A stretch of DNA of 64,000 bases from Musa acuminata AAA Group (Eukaryota; Streptophyta; Magnoliopsida; Zingiberales; Musaceae). The position numbers were made by a program, and so were the translations under genes. Shown in pieces: positions 1 to 9,957 of this stretch (positions within the stretch are counted from its first letter, which is position 1; each line of letters begins with the position of its first letter). The DNA is taken from NCBI RefSeq assembly GCF_036884655.1, contig NC_088347.1, positions 13,831,501-13,895,500 on the forward strand, given 5' to 3'. The notes beneath the pieces were generated by a model. The model did no database searches and was not told where the DNA came from. It was given only the letters and a program-made list of their open reading frames with translations.

Positions 1-860
1 AAGCCGCATAGCGATTTTATGTTCCTCGGGGTCAGTCAGTTCTGCATTGCTTCAATTTTAGAGGGGTCCACCATCACACCTTCCTCTTACATGATATGCC
101 CAAGATATTTCACATTCTATTGAAGAAATATGCACTTCAATTTTTTGATAAAATGAATATGTTCTTGCAAAATTGTCAAAACAAGTCGAAAGTGCAGAAA
201 ATGACTTTCAAGAGAAGGGCTGTAAATAAGGATATCGTCGAAGAAAACTAGCACAAACTTATAAGGATAATTTCAAAAAATATTATTTATAAGGCTTTGG
301 AAGGTGGAGGGAGCATTGGTGAGACCAAAGGGCATTACCAAAATTTCGTAGTGGTCGTTGTTTGTTTGAAAGGCAGTTTTCGGTATGTCTTCTTTGCACA
401 CTCTTATTTGATGATACCCAGATCGAAGGTACAACTTTGTGAAGACTCGTGCTCCCTTTAATTCATCAAGCAATTCATCTACTATTGGAATAGGATATTT
501 GTCCTTGATGGTTATGCCGTTGAGAGCTCGGTAATCAACGTACATTTGCCATGTTCCATCCTTTTATACGAGGAGCATCGGTGAAGAGTAGGGGCTGCAA
601 CCGGTAGGAGGTAGGTTACGCGGTTCATCAAATATATCTGAAAATTCAGCAAGCAAAGGAAGTAGGTTTGGATCTTCAAATTTTGTTGGCTCTCCCTTAG
701 TTTTCTACTCAAGTTATACTAAAAAGTTGCTGCATGCTTTGTGCAAAACCTTCTCCATTCATTGTGTACAAATCGTCGTTACGTCGCCCCCATGTTTCCC
801 GTGCAGTATCACCTGTTTCCCCTTACTGTAAAATTTCATAATTAGTTTCATAAAGTTTCA
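1..860 (-). pseudogene. pol: Gypsy protease-RT junction and reverse transcriptase remnant
   Basis: RNA-templated DNA synthesis would have been its role. The longest clean stretch (545 to 273) reads [20 protein letters not shown], then a palm-domain segment ending [13 protein letters not shown], both typical of Ty3/gypsy RT. The first catalytic aspartate, normally in [12 protein letters not shown], is tyrosine here ([12 protein letters not shown]). After a stop at 270-272 and a frameshift the second catalytic motif is seen as VFFDDILIYS near 231-250. Upstream, around 740-860, a GDIS..NF..L.MKFYSKGKQV-like stretch is the usual lead-in from protease to RT. The copy is truncated by the left edge and cannot be active. 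The family is clear; the clade (Reina/Tekay-like) is a guess. Confidence 0.85.
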
Positions 861-869
861 AGAAATATC

Positions 870-1109
870 ACCTAATGTCATCAGTAATTCGATGCCGAGC
901 ACGGCCTTATAATCATCATGAGGGAGGAGAAAGAAATCACAACTGTCATGGTATGAGGCTACCGCACCTTAACCTCCCCTTTTATCTCTGGCTTGAGTCC
1001 TTCGATGAATGTTCCTCACAATTGATGGTCAGTCCAATCCTGAGCAAGGTAGGATATCTTCTCAAACTTGGTTTGGTACTCTTGAATCGTAGAGGTTTGT
1101 TGAATGTTT
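870..1109 (-). pseudogene. gag: Gypsy gag fragment
   Basis: The minus strand encodes EYQTKFEKISYLAQDWTDHQ followed by a FIEGLKPEIKGEVKVR-like segment. It aligns with residues EYKSRFEKLSNQARDWSDRQ and onward of the C1 gag (near 22428-22570). This is the retrotrans-gag core. Only about 75 codons remain, with two in-frame stops. The gag core runs directly into the end of the protease/RT leader near 870, so the gag C-terminus and most of the protease are missing. M1 cuts the gag at 1110. Confidence 0.75.
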
Positions 1110-2719
1110 TATTAGGAACGAGTCGGCACTAAGGGGGGGGGGTGAATTAGTGCAGCGGTAAAATCACGCCAGTTCTGAAAATTTCTTTCGTTTCGTATGA
1201 TAAAGCCAATTTCAGAAACTTGCTCAACTTGAAAGAATATTCGTAAATGTATTGAAAGTAGTAAGCAAGTAAGGAGGTTTGTAGTAAGATAAATTGCATA
1301 AAAGAAAAGGCAAACTGGATTTTTATAGTTGTTCAGTCATCGTGACCTACATCCACTTCGTCAATTCCTCTTCCATCGAGACCACCGACATCCACTATTG
1401 ATCTTCTTTTAATAGGCGAAGATCAACCTCCTTCTTACACCTCTCTTCTCCTTTTCACAGGTCTAGAAGATAACCTTTACAAGTACACACTCCTCTCTAA
1501 ATAGAATTCTAAGTTTAAGCTAGAGGAGGGGATTTCTAAAGAGATTTCTACAGCGTTTTCTTATATTTAAACTCTTTGTGCTTGTGTAAGTTAACCAGGA
1601 ATGAGAGGGGTATTTATAGGCTTCATGTTGATTTAAACTTAGAGCCTAAAAAGGTCTCATCCCAGGTTTCCTGGGTACTGGTGGTACCACCACCGTTCCT
1701 GGGCGGTACTACTACCGCAGGATCTACCACTGAGCGGTACCACTGCCGAACAGGGGTGGTACCATCGCTGGCAGCATTACTGCCAGTGGTACCACCCCTA
1801 GTAGTATTACTGTCGATGATACCATTGCCCAGCTTAGGCAGTACCACTGCCCAGATTTCCTGGGATGCTATTCCCCAAGCGGTGCCACCACCGGCCAAGG
1901 TTTCAACGCCCTAGTTGGGCCTTGAATCCGGCTCAAACCAGTCCATGTTTGGGCCCAGTTGGCTCCCAACAGAGTTGATAGGATTACCTCCCAATCCCAA
2001 CTCTAATTATGTAATTACTATGATTCCTAAGACATATTCTATGCAAGATAAGTTCGATTTCTTTCGACTAGCTTTCGGTGATCTTCCGGTGAACTTCCGA
2101 CGATCTCTCGGCAATGTTCTGGCGGACTCCCGGCAAGCTCCTAGACTTCACGACAATCTTTTTGGTGAGTTTCGATGAGCTTCTTTGGCAAACTCCTAGA
2201 CTTCTCGGTTGGTTCCGATAGAACTTTCGACGAACGTTTGGACTTCCGATGAACTCTCGAACTCCCAACAAAATCGCATTCTTGACTCCGGGACTTCATT
2301 TTGCTTTATGCCTTGCTATTATAGTTAATCCTGCAAACACAAAAATATACTTCGATCTAGACAATTATTACTAAGCATGAATCATGTTGTCCGATATGTC
2401 ATTGGTCCATCGACGCTTCGTCCGATTCTTTAGCGCATCATCCGATCTTCCAGCCTATTACCCAATCGGCCAGTTGACCTCCGCAACTCCGATATCCTTG
2501 GTGCAATATTTGCTCTTCTTGGCCCGAAGCCTTCTATCAATACGTCGACCAATCCTCTGGCCCAACGTCCAATCTTCTGACACGTTTTCCTTCTGCCCAA
2601 CATGATTCTTTATGCTTTAATTGTCTCTCCTTGATCGAAGCATCCTACGTCACTCAAAACACAGATTAAATCATAAATACTTATCAATTGGTTTCATCAT
2701 TAAAATATGAGATTCAACA
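1110..2719 (-). repeat. M1 3' LTR (Sirevirus, long-U3 subtype)
   Basis: On the minus strand it starts TGTTGAATCTC at 2719 and ends TTCCTAATA at 1110 (CA decayed to TA), 1610 bp. It carries the extra U3 block of the gag-only subtype (roughly 2300-2650), GC-rich repeats with GGTACCAC-like arms (1660-1910), a TATA box at 1611-1618 and the terminal hairpin GCACTAA/TTAGTGC enclosing a homopolymer (1126-1153). Confidence 0.9.
1611..1618 (-). promoter_or_regulatory. TATA box of M1 3' LTR
   Basis: TATAAATA on the minus strand, in the context GGCCTATAAATACCCC that recurs in every Sirevirus LTR of the window. It sits just downstream of the palindrome-rich U3 block, the expected promoter position. Confidence 0.7.
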
Positions 2720-2734
2720 ATCTCCTCCTTTTTT
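2720..2734 (-). other. Polypurine tract of M1
   Basis: AAAAAAGGAGGAGAT on the minus strand directly abuts the LTR start TGTTGAATC. It is the plus-strand priming site, matching AAAAAGGGGGAGAT in A3, A4 and D1 with small changes. Confidence 0.85.
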
Positions 2735-5236
2735 ATGATGATAATCAATTGATGACGGAGTGAACCTTAACTCCCGGAGTTTAAACAAACTCCCCCTATC
2801 AATATGCCATATTGATAGAACCTTGAATTCAAGCTGAATTCAAGTCGATGCAAATTTAATCATGAATATTTACAACACGTCATCATGTATAATATGATCA
2901 TACTTCTCCCCCTTTGCCATCAACAAAAAGGAGAAGTTCTAATTATCAAGTGTTTGAGATATAAGTTCAAATTATTGCATGAAAAACATAATATCAAGTT
3001 TTATCATCATGCAATTTGTAAGTTAGAAATTTAGCAAGTATTACATCATGCAAGCTATCAAGTTTTAGATATGCAAGGTAGTAAGATAGCAAGTTTACAA
3101 CATACAAGCTAGCAAAAATTTCGAAAGCAAATGCAAGATAACAAGCTAGCAAGATACAATGTTTTCCATGAAGCAAGCTACATGAAGTACATTTGCATCT
3201 TCTCTTTAGATGTGCTAGCAAGCAAACAAGTTTTTCTCCTTACAATTTGTGAGCTAGCAAATTTTACACATATGAAAGTTGGCAAGATTTGTGCATCTTT
3301 TTGACTTATGGAAGCTAGCTATCTCCCCCTTTATCATTGTCAAAAAGAAGGGAAGAATACAATTTTGTATCTCTTTTTCCCTTTACAACAATTTTCTAAA
3401 TCATGACAAAGGATGAATAATCAAAGATGAAAAATCAAGTTATGAATGTCAAAACAATTTTTCATCATGAATATTTTATCAACATAATATCAAATCATCA
3501 TTCATAATTACATTAATGTTTCAATCATTATTTCAATATGTTTGTGCATCATTATAGTTTCAATTTACAACATGCACAATTTTAAAACTTTACATATCAT
3601 CCTTACTCTATGCATGATACTAAAAATAAATCAATCATTATATCATACATGATACTCATAAGCTATCAAATTTATATCATTTTAGAGCATCAAAACAATA
3701 TCATGAGTATTTTATGCATTTATATCATCAATGTTTTAATCATTATTTCAATCAGTAAAAATGAAAGATCAAGTCTAATATTCGAGAATTCAAGAGAAAC
3801 CATGATCCATTTTAACAAATCTCCTCTTAAATAATTAACGAAATGAACTCTTAGAAGATCATAATATAGATAAAATTCATTTAATCTTGTAGGAGAACAA
3901 GACCTCAATTCTTGCATATAAAATATTATGATTCACATAGAAAATCTCTTCTTTAGTAAAATACCAAGAAAAATCGTAGGAGTACAAAGAAGAGATTTTG
4001 ATTAAAAAAAAATATCTCAAGTAATGCCAATAAACCAAGATCATGATTTTGATAAAACTTATTCAAATTCAGATCATCAAAATATATCAACATATTTTCA
4101 AGAAAATTCAATGAAGACAACGTAAATAGATTCTCATGAGAACTCGATTCATGCATAATGTCTCAATTTTTCATGAATGTCATAAGACATGATTTATTTC
4201 AACAAATCTATTCTTTTTATAAATAGCAAAAAGAAATATAAGAGATCAATTGATATAATATTTTGATTCATGCATAAGAAATCTCAAGTTATAAATCTCG
4301 AAAAATCAAGATAAAGCTCATTCAAATTCAAATCATCAACTCAAAATCATTTTCAAGAGATTCAAAAAATACAAACATGCATTCATTGATATTCTTTTTT
4401 TGAAAGATCGATAAAGTAGAGATCGAGAAATTCTTTAAGAAAAAATATTTTTCTTCCCCCTTTTTTATTTGATTTATTTCACATAAGCATGCCCAAGTTT
4501 TTATGCCAAGCAAAAGCATGCATCATCATTTAAAATCAAAAAGTAGATTTCGTTATAAAAACCATCAAGAACAAAAAAGTATAACATATTAAACATAAGG
4601 CTTCTTTAAACAAGAGATTTGATTCATCATTTTAATTCCAATGATAATATATTTTCCTTTTTATGTGTTTCATTTTAAATGATTGATTTCAATAAGCATG
4701 ATCAAGTTTTTTGTATGAAAACATACATCATAGTTTAAAGCTGAAAAGGCCACATTCATTATCGTAAAAATCGATAATCCATAAATCTCAAGAATCATCA
4801 TGCATAAATTCGAAACATAAACTTATTGAGCATGATATCAAATCATTACTTCAAATGAAACTTGATTTCATTAATCATAGAGCATCTTTAATTAAAATTG
4901 AGAAATAATATGATTAATCTTGTTAAGTGTACAAGCATTAGATTTATATTTAACATTTTATTACATTATTACATCATTAAAAACATCAAGCATAATTTCA
5001 ATCAAAATCGGAAATACACATTATTTCTTCTTGAAAAACATACATAGGATTATTATTAGATTTAAATCTAATATTTTATTCCTTTAACATAAAATATGTA
5101 ATTTTCATTATCATTTTGAAATTACTAGCATGATCCCAATTTTTATATTTTTATTATATTATTAAATATATAAATTTTAACAAGAAATTCATAAATCTTT
5201 TTTAAAAACTAAATTAAAAACAACTCATGAAGAACA
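2735..5236 (-). other. AT-rich non-coding internal region of M1
   Basis: About 2.5 kb with no credible ORF. Next to the polypurine tract lie inverted repeats (around 2765-2822: TTAACTCC, GGAGTTTAAACAAACTCC and a CTATCAATATG stem). Two further purine tracts on the minus strand (complement at 2904-2916 and 3321-3333) flank a stretch rich in GCTAGC and CAAGCTAGCAA words (about 2990-3320). The rest is AT-rich with recurring ATCATG words. The same layout occurs in A1 and A3. Confidence 0.75.
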
Positions 5237-6178
5237 TCAAGTAGTTTCAAAGTAAACTAAGGGAGTTTCGTTTGAGTTGTTTACCTCTTTGTAGAAAGCC
5301 ATTAAGGCGTTGTTTGCCACTTCGCCTTTGCTGATTTTCTCTTCGTCTTCGGAGGAGCTCGATTCATCCCAAAGTTCTTGTGCTCATAGCAAGTAGTTGC
5401 ATTCTTTTTGTTCTTTAATTATTATTTCATGAACTTTTTAAATTTCATAGTGATGAGTTCAAGTTCACTATCACTTGAGCTTATGCTCTAGTGGTCTTCA
5501 ATTATTCTTAGTCTGAAATCCTTCCTGTTCTTTGGAAGGTGCTTCTCAAGTTCTTCACATGCATTGCATGTCATTTCATAGGTCATTAGAGACCCAATAA
5601 GTTCTTCGATCAAAAAAGTATTCAAATTTTTTTATTCTTGAATAGCCGTTATTTTCGAATCCCAATTTTTAGAAAGCGATCGTAAAATCTTGTTAACGAG
5701 TTTAAAATTAGAAAAGCATTTGCTAAGAGCTTTTAAACCATTAATGACATCCGAAAAACAGGTGTACATGTCAACAATGGTTTCGCTCGGCTTCATTCGA
5801 AAAAGTTTAAAATCATACATTAAAAGATTTATTTTAGAATCTTTTACTCTATTAGTAAAAACCTGTGATTTCGAGAGTGTTCCATATATCGAAAGCCGTT
5901 TCGAAAGTAAAAACCTGATTAAACTTGTTTTTGTCTAAGGCATAAAATAGAGCGTTCATAACTCTAGCATTTAAAGTAAATGTCTTCTTCTCCAAATTAT
6001 TCCAATGGTTCATTAGAAAAGAAGACCTTCAAAAATCATTTTCAACAATATTCCATAAGTTCAAATCCAAAGAAAGCAAGAAAACTCTCATTCAAATTTT
6101 TTAATATGTGTAGTTTATCCCATTGAGAAATAGAGGACAAATGAGAAAGTGACCCTCTTGAAAGCCAAAAAGAGCAAT
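5237..6178 (-). pseudogene. gag: Degenerate Gag of M1 (short, knuckle-less type)
   Basis: The minus-strand translation follows the Sirevirus Gag of A4: an LWNIVEN-like region near the start, FALNAKAMNALF-like (here FTLNARVMNALF), then a MKPSETIVDMYT motif around 5770-5800. The initiator codon has changed from ATG to ATT at 6176-6178. Several frameshifts and stops break it. It has no CCHC knuckle. The end reads ...EVNNSNETPLVYFETT then TGA at 5237-5239, matching the ends of the A1 and A3 gags, which fixes it as the gag-only subtype. Gag would form the virus-like particle; this copy cannot. Confidence 0.8.
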
Positions 6179-6213
6179 TTCTCTTGGGTGTTAAACCAAA
6201 TGAGAAATACAAG

Positions 6214-6225
6214 GCTCTGAAACCA
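6214..6225 (-). other. Primer binding site of M1
   Basis: TGGTTTCAGAGC on the minus strand, one mismatch from the initiator tRNA-Met PBS, two bases inside the LTR end. Confidence 0.8.
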
Positions 6226-6227
6226 AC

Positions 6228-6242
6228 TGTTAGGAACGAGTC
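6228..6242 (-). repeat. 15-bp stub of the M1 5' LTR
   Basis: TGTTAGGAACGAGTC equals the terminal 15 bp of M1's 3' LTR (1110-1124) apart from one base. The rest is separated by the E0 insertion. GAGTC (6238-6242) is the expected TSD of E0. Confidence 0.8.
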
Positions 6243-6828
6243 TGTTGAATCTCAAATTTTAATAATGAAATCAATTATAATTTGTTTGATCTAATCTATA
6301 TGTTGAGAAAAGTGTACAGGATTAACTACTATAGTAGTAAGACATAAAGTAGGTGTTGTGTCGGAGTCAAGATTGAGATCACGTTGGGAGTTCGAGAGTT
6401 CGACGGAAGTCCGGACGTTCATCGGAAGTTCTGCGGGAACCAACCGCGAAGTCTAGGAGCTTGCCATAGAAGCTCATCGGAACTTGCCAAGAAGATCATC
6501 GCAAAGTCCAGGAGCTTGTCCGGAGTCCGCCGTAGCATTGCCGAGTGTTCGTCGGATATTCGCCGAAAGTACGCCGGAAGCTTGTCGGAAGAGCAATTGA
6601 CGCACCGAAATATGAAGTGCAGTAATTATGTCTTAATTATTATAGTTAGAGCATAAATTAAGTTAGGATTGGGAGGTAATCCCACTAACTTAATTAGGAG
6701 CCAATTGGACCCTAAGTTGGGCTGGCTTGGGCCATATTCAAGGCCCAACCAGGACCCTGAATTCCTGGCCGGTGGTGGCACCGTTTAGAAGACTCGGTCT
6801 CCCATGAATTCTGGGCAGTGGTAGCACC
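6243..6828 (+). repeat. E0 5' LTR, segment 1
   Basis: Starts TGTTGAATCTCAAATTTTAA, continues with the conserved GGATTAACTAC and CACGTTGGGAGTTCGAGAGT blocks, and stops in the GC-rich palindrome array where B1 enters. GCACC at 6824-6828 is repeated at 39275-39279. Confidence 0.9.
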
Positions 6829-6950
6829 TGCTAGTCATAGGTGCCCAACAAGCCAATTACGTGAGTGATGGCACGTGTAACTTGATACAGAATCCTTTTT
6901 GCTTATTATATTTTGGCATATATCACTTTATAACTATTGCATATATATAG

Positions 6951-7003
<53 letters not shown>

Positions 7004-7184
7004 GATGTCCTTGGATTTGTGCAATGGGAATCAGATTGTGATGAGATAACAAAAATGAGATCGATTCACCTTTAAACACATATCCTAAATAATCCTTGTC
7101 ATAGGTTACTCGAGAGAGACATTGTGATAACCGGATAGACTAATATGCTGTATACACATCCATATGATGGATGCAACGGGTCTC
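6829..7184 (+). repeat. B1 5' LTR, segment 1
   Basis: Begins TGCTAGTCATAGGTGCCCAA and includes an AT microsatellite. It stops at GGGTCTC where A1 enters; GTCTC (7180-7184) is A1's TSD. The uninterrupted 3' LTR reads GGGTCTCATAG across the same site (near 37977), so the empty site is present in this window. Confidence 0.92.
6940..7000. repeat. AT microsatellite in B1 5' LTR
   Basis: An (AT)n tract with few interruptions. Homologous tracts lie at 37754-37798 (3' LTR) and 18007-18149 (solo LTR), differing greatly in length. Confidence 0.95.
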
Positions 7185-8416
7185 TATTGAATCTCGTATT
7201 TTGATGATGAAACCACTTGATATGTGTTTATGTTTTAATCTATGTTTTAAGTGACGTAGGATGCTTTGATCAGGATGAGACAATTAAAGCAAGAAAAATC
7301 ATGTTGTGCTGGAGGAACATGCTAGAAGATTGGACGTCGGGCCGGTGGATCGGTCGACGTATCGATAGAAGGCTTCGGGCCATGGACTCGGGCATCGGGC
7401 CAAGAAGAGTGGGTATTGCGCCAAGGATATCGGAGTTGCGGAGCCAACTGGTCGATTGGGCAGTAGGCCGCAGGAGAGGACGATGCGTCGAAGAATCGGA
7501 CGAAGCGTCGAGGAATCGGACGAAGCGTCGAGGGACCAATGACATGCCGGACAACTTGGTTAATTACTTAGGATTAATTGTCTCGATCGAAGTTTTGTTT
7601 TACATGTGTAGGATTAACTACGATGGATATAAGACATGCAGTAGGAGTTGCTCTGGAGTCAAGACTATGATCACGTTGGGAGTTCGAGAGTTCGACGGAA
7701 GTCCGGACAATCGTCGGAGGTTCTGCGGGAACAAATCCGAGAAGTCCAGGAGCTTGCCAAAAGAAGCTTGTCAGAATTCGCCAAGTGGGTCGTCGCAAGT
7801 CCAAGAGTTTGCCGGAAGTCCGCTGGATCATCACCGAGGGTTCATCGGATGATCGACGGAAGTTCGTCGGAAGCCCGCCGGAAGAAGCGATTGACGCACC
7901 GGAACAAGTTGTAGTTAATGTCTTAAGAAATGTCGTAGTTAGTATGTAGATTAAGTTAGGAATGGGAGGTGATCCCATTAACTTAATCTGGGGATAATTG
8001 GGCCCTTGACATACCCAAATTGGGCCGAATGGATCAACACATTCGGACCAGAATTACTGATAGGCGGTGGCCCCGCTAGGGTCGGCGGTGGCACCACCTA
8101 GGAGAGGGTCTCCCAGGAAAGCTAGGCAGTGCAACTGCCCCAGGCAGGCGGTGGCACCGCCTGGGCTCAATCTCCGAGCGAGACTGGACGGTGCAACCGC
8201 CCCTGACAGGCGATGGAATCGCTTGAGCTCGGTCTCTTAGTCTCCTAGTGAGACTGGGTGGTGCAACCGCCCCTGTCAGGCGGTGGCACTGCCTAGAGGC
8301 TCAATCTCCAAGCTACCAGGCGGTTGTACCGCCCCAGTCAGGAGGTGGTATCGCCAGGACCCTAGAATTCCGGGAGATGACAGATTTGAGCTCCAAATTC
8401 AAACTAGTTTGGGGCC

Positions 8417-8424
8417 TATAAATA
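8417..8424 (+). promoter_or_regulatory. TATA box of A1 5' LTR
   Basis: TATAAATA in GGGGCCTATAAATACCCC, directly after the palindrome array; the likely promoter driving A1's internal region. Confidence 0.7.
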
Positions 8425-8898
8425 CCCCTCTCATCCCTGGTTAATTCATACAAGCACAGAGAGCAAAAAAGGAAAGAAATGCTTTAGAAATCAGTTGAGA
8501 AATCCCTCCTCTAGCTTAAGTGTTAAGATTCTGTTTTAGAGAGGAGAGTGAGTGCTTGTAAGGATTGTCTCCTAAACTCAGCAAAAGGAGAAGAGGGGTG
8601 TAAGAAGGAGGTTGATCTTCGCCTAGTAAAGGAAGATCGTTAGTGGATGCCGGTGGCCTCGACGGAAGAGGAATCGAAAGAGTGGATGTAGGTCACGATT
8701 AACCGAACCACTATAAACTCTCGTCTTCTCTGGTTTACATTTTATTTCCTGCTATTACCTTACTACAAACCCCTTCAATAGATTACTGCCTTCAATACAT
8801 TTACGTATGCTTTCAAGCTAAGTTTCCGAAATCAATTTTACGTCGGAAACGGTTTTTATCGTACGAGAGATTTGACGAAGTTGACGTTTTTATCCGCT

Positions 8899-8937
8899 GC
8901 ACTAATTCACCCCCCCCCCCCCCCCCTCTCTTAGTGC
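8899..8937 (+). other. Terminal C-loop hairpin, A1 5' LTR
   Basis: The inverted repeat GCACTAA...TTAGTGC encloses TTCAC, about 18 cytosines and TCTC. The arms are constant in all Sirevirus LTRs here while the C run varies in length. Confidence 0.75.
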
Positions 8938-8953
8938 TCTTGATCCTAACAAT

Positions 8954-8965
8954 TGGTATCAGAGC
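8954..8965 (+). other. Primer binding site of A1
   Basis: TGGTATCAGAGC, a full match to the 12-nt plant initiator tRNA-Met PBS, two bases after the LTR. Confidence 0.93.
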
Positions 8966-9001
8966 CCGGTATTTCTCATTTTGGATTTATACCCGAGAGA
9001 A

Positions 9002-9957
9002 ATGGCTCTTCATGGCTTTCAAGAGGGTTTATCGGTTGTTCGTCCACCATTGTTTAACGGATTGGACTACACTTATTGGAAAACTCGAATGAGTATTTTC
9101 TTGATTTCTATGAATTTGTATTTATGAAATATTATTGAAAACGGTTTTCAACTTCCCTCTAAACCGATGAACGAATGGTCGGATTTGGATAAGAAGTATT
9201 TTTCTTTAAACACAAAGGCTATGAATGCCTTATTTTGCGCTTTGGACAAAAATGAGTTCAATCGGACTTCTATGTGCGAATCAACTTTGGATATTTGGCG
9301 AACACTTGAAATCATGCACGAGGGAACTAGTAGAGTCAAAGACTCAAAAGTTAACATTTTATTGCATGATTTTGATCTTTTTGAATGAAGCCGAGCGAAA
9401 CCATTGTTGATGTGTACACCCATTTCATGTATGTCGTTAATGGTTTAAAAGCTTTTGGCAAATGTTTCTTAAATTTTGAACTTGTTAGTAAAGTTTTACG
9501 ATCACTTTCTAAAGTTTGGGAATCAAAAGTAACGGCAATACAAGAAACAAAAGATTTAAATATTTTTTCACTTGAAGAACTTATTGGCTCATTGATGACA
9601 TATGAAATGGTGCATAATGCACATGATGAACATGATGAACAAAACAACCTTCCAAAGAACATGAAGGATTTGGAACTCCAGACAAATGAATACCACTTGA
9701 GCGATGACTCAAGTGATGAGGACAATGATGAACTTAAACTTCAAACACTAAATCTTAATAAGTTTATTAAATAAAAATCTAAAATAAATAATGAACTTGA
9801 ATGGAGGAAGAGACCAAAGAAGAACACAAAGTGGGATGAATCGAGCTCCTCCGAAGATGAGGAGAAAATCAAGAAAGGCGATGTGGCAAACTATGCCTTA
9901 ACCGCTTTCAATGATGAGGTAATCGAAATCCCCCTAATTTATTTTGAAATTACTTGA
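9002..9957 (+). pseudogene. gag: Broken Gag of A1 (short, knuckle-less type)
   Basis: Starts ATGGCTCTTCATGG after the CCCGAGAGAA leader typical of the family. The translation follows A3's gag: DYTYWKTRM, KAMNALFCALDKNEFN, HEGTSRVKDSKV, MKPSETIVDVYT. It is broken by a tryptophan-to-TGA change near 9127, a one-base loss in the T run near 9380, and a TAA at 9772-9774. It ends ...EVIEIPLIYFEIT with TGA at 9955-9957, the shared tail of the gag-only type. There is an acidic-serine block (SSSEDEE) but no CCHC zinc knuckle. The function would be capsid formation; this copy is dead. Confidence 0.88.

Larger units (their letters stand above)
1..1109 (-). mobile_element. G0: decayed Ty3/gypsy fragment (outermost element)
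   Basis: Read on the minus strand this holds a gag piece, the protease-RT junction and reverse transcriptase of a gypsy element, running off the left edge. Its gag resembles that of C1 at 21934-23052, so both belong to a related, probably chromovirus-like lineage (inference from the RT and gag motifs). It is cut at 1110 by the end of M1's 3' LTR. No LTR of G0 lies in the window. Frameshifts and stops show it is long dead. Confidence 0.85.
1110..6242 (-). mobile_element. M1: gag-only non-autonomous Sirevirus copy, minus strand
   Basis: In minus orientation: a 15-bp remnant of the 5' LTR (6228-6242), PBS (6214-6225), a degenerate gag (5237-6178), about 2.5 kb of AT-rich non-coding DNA, a polypurine tract (2720-2734) and a complete 3' LTR (1110-2719). 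No protease, integrase or RT is present. Most of the 5' LTR was displaced when E0 inserted at 6243; it should resume beyond the right edge. The 5 bp next to the 3' LTR are TGTTT (1105-1109, plus strand); the partner TSD is out of the window. Confidence 0.88.
7185..8951 (+). repeat. A1 5' LTR (long-U3 subtype)
   Basis: 1767 bp, TATTGAATC (TG decayed to TA) to CCTAACA. It has the extra U3 block (about 7245-7605), GGCGGTGGCACCGCC-like palindromes (8060-8360), a TATA box at 8417-8424 and the terminal C-loop hairpin at 8899-8937. It lacks the 18-bp array seen in A3 and A4. Confidence 0.93.

Noticed and set aside
3610..4519. Short frames in the AT-rich part of M1
   Set aside because: Low-complexity sequence, no homology to known families, and not conserved in A1 or A3.
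8952..8965. Possible tRNA-Met gene
   Set aside because: Only the short PBS complement is present, with no tRNA arms around it.
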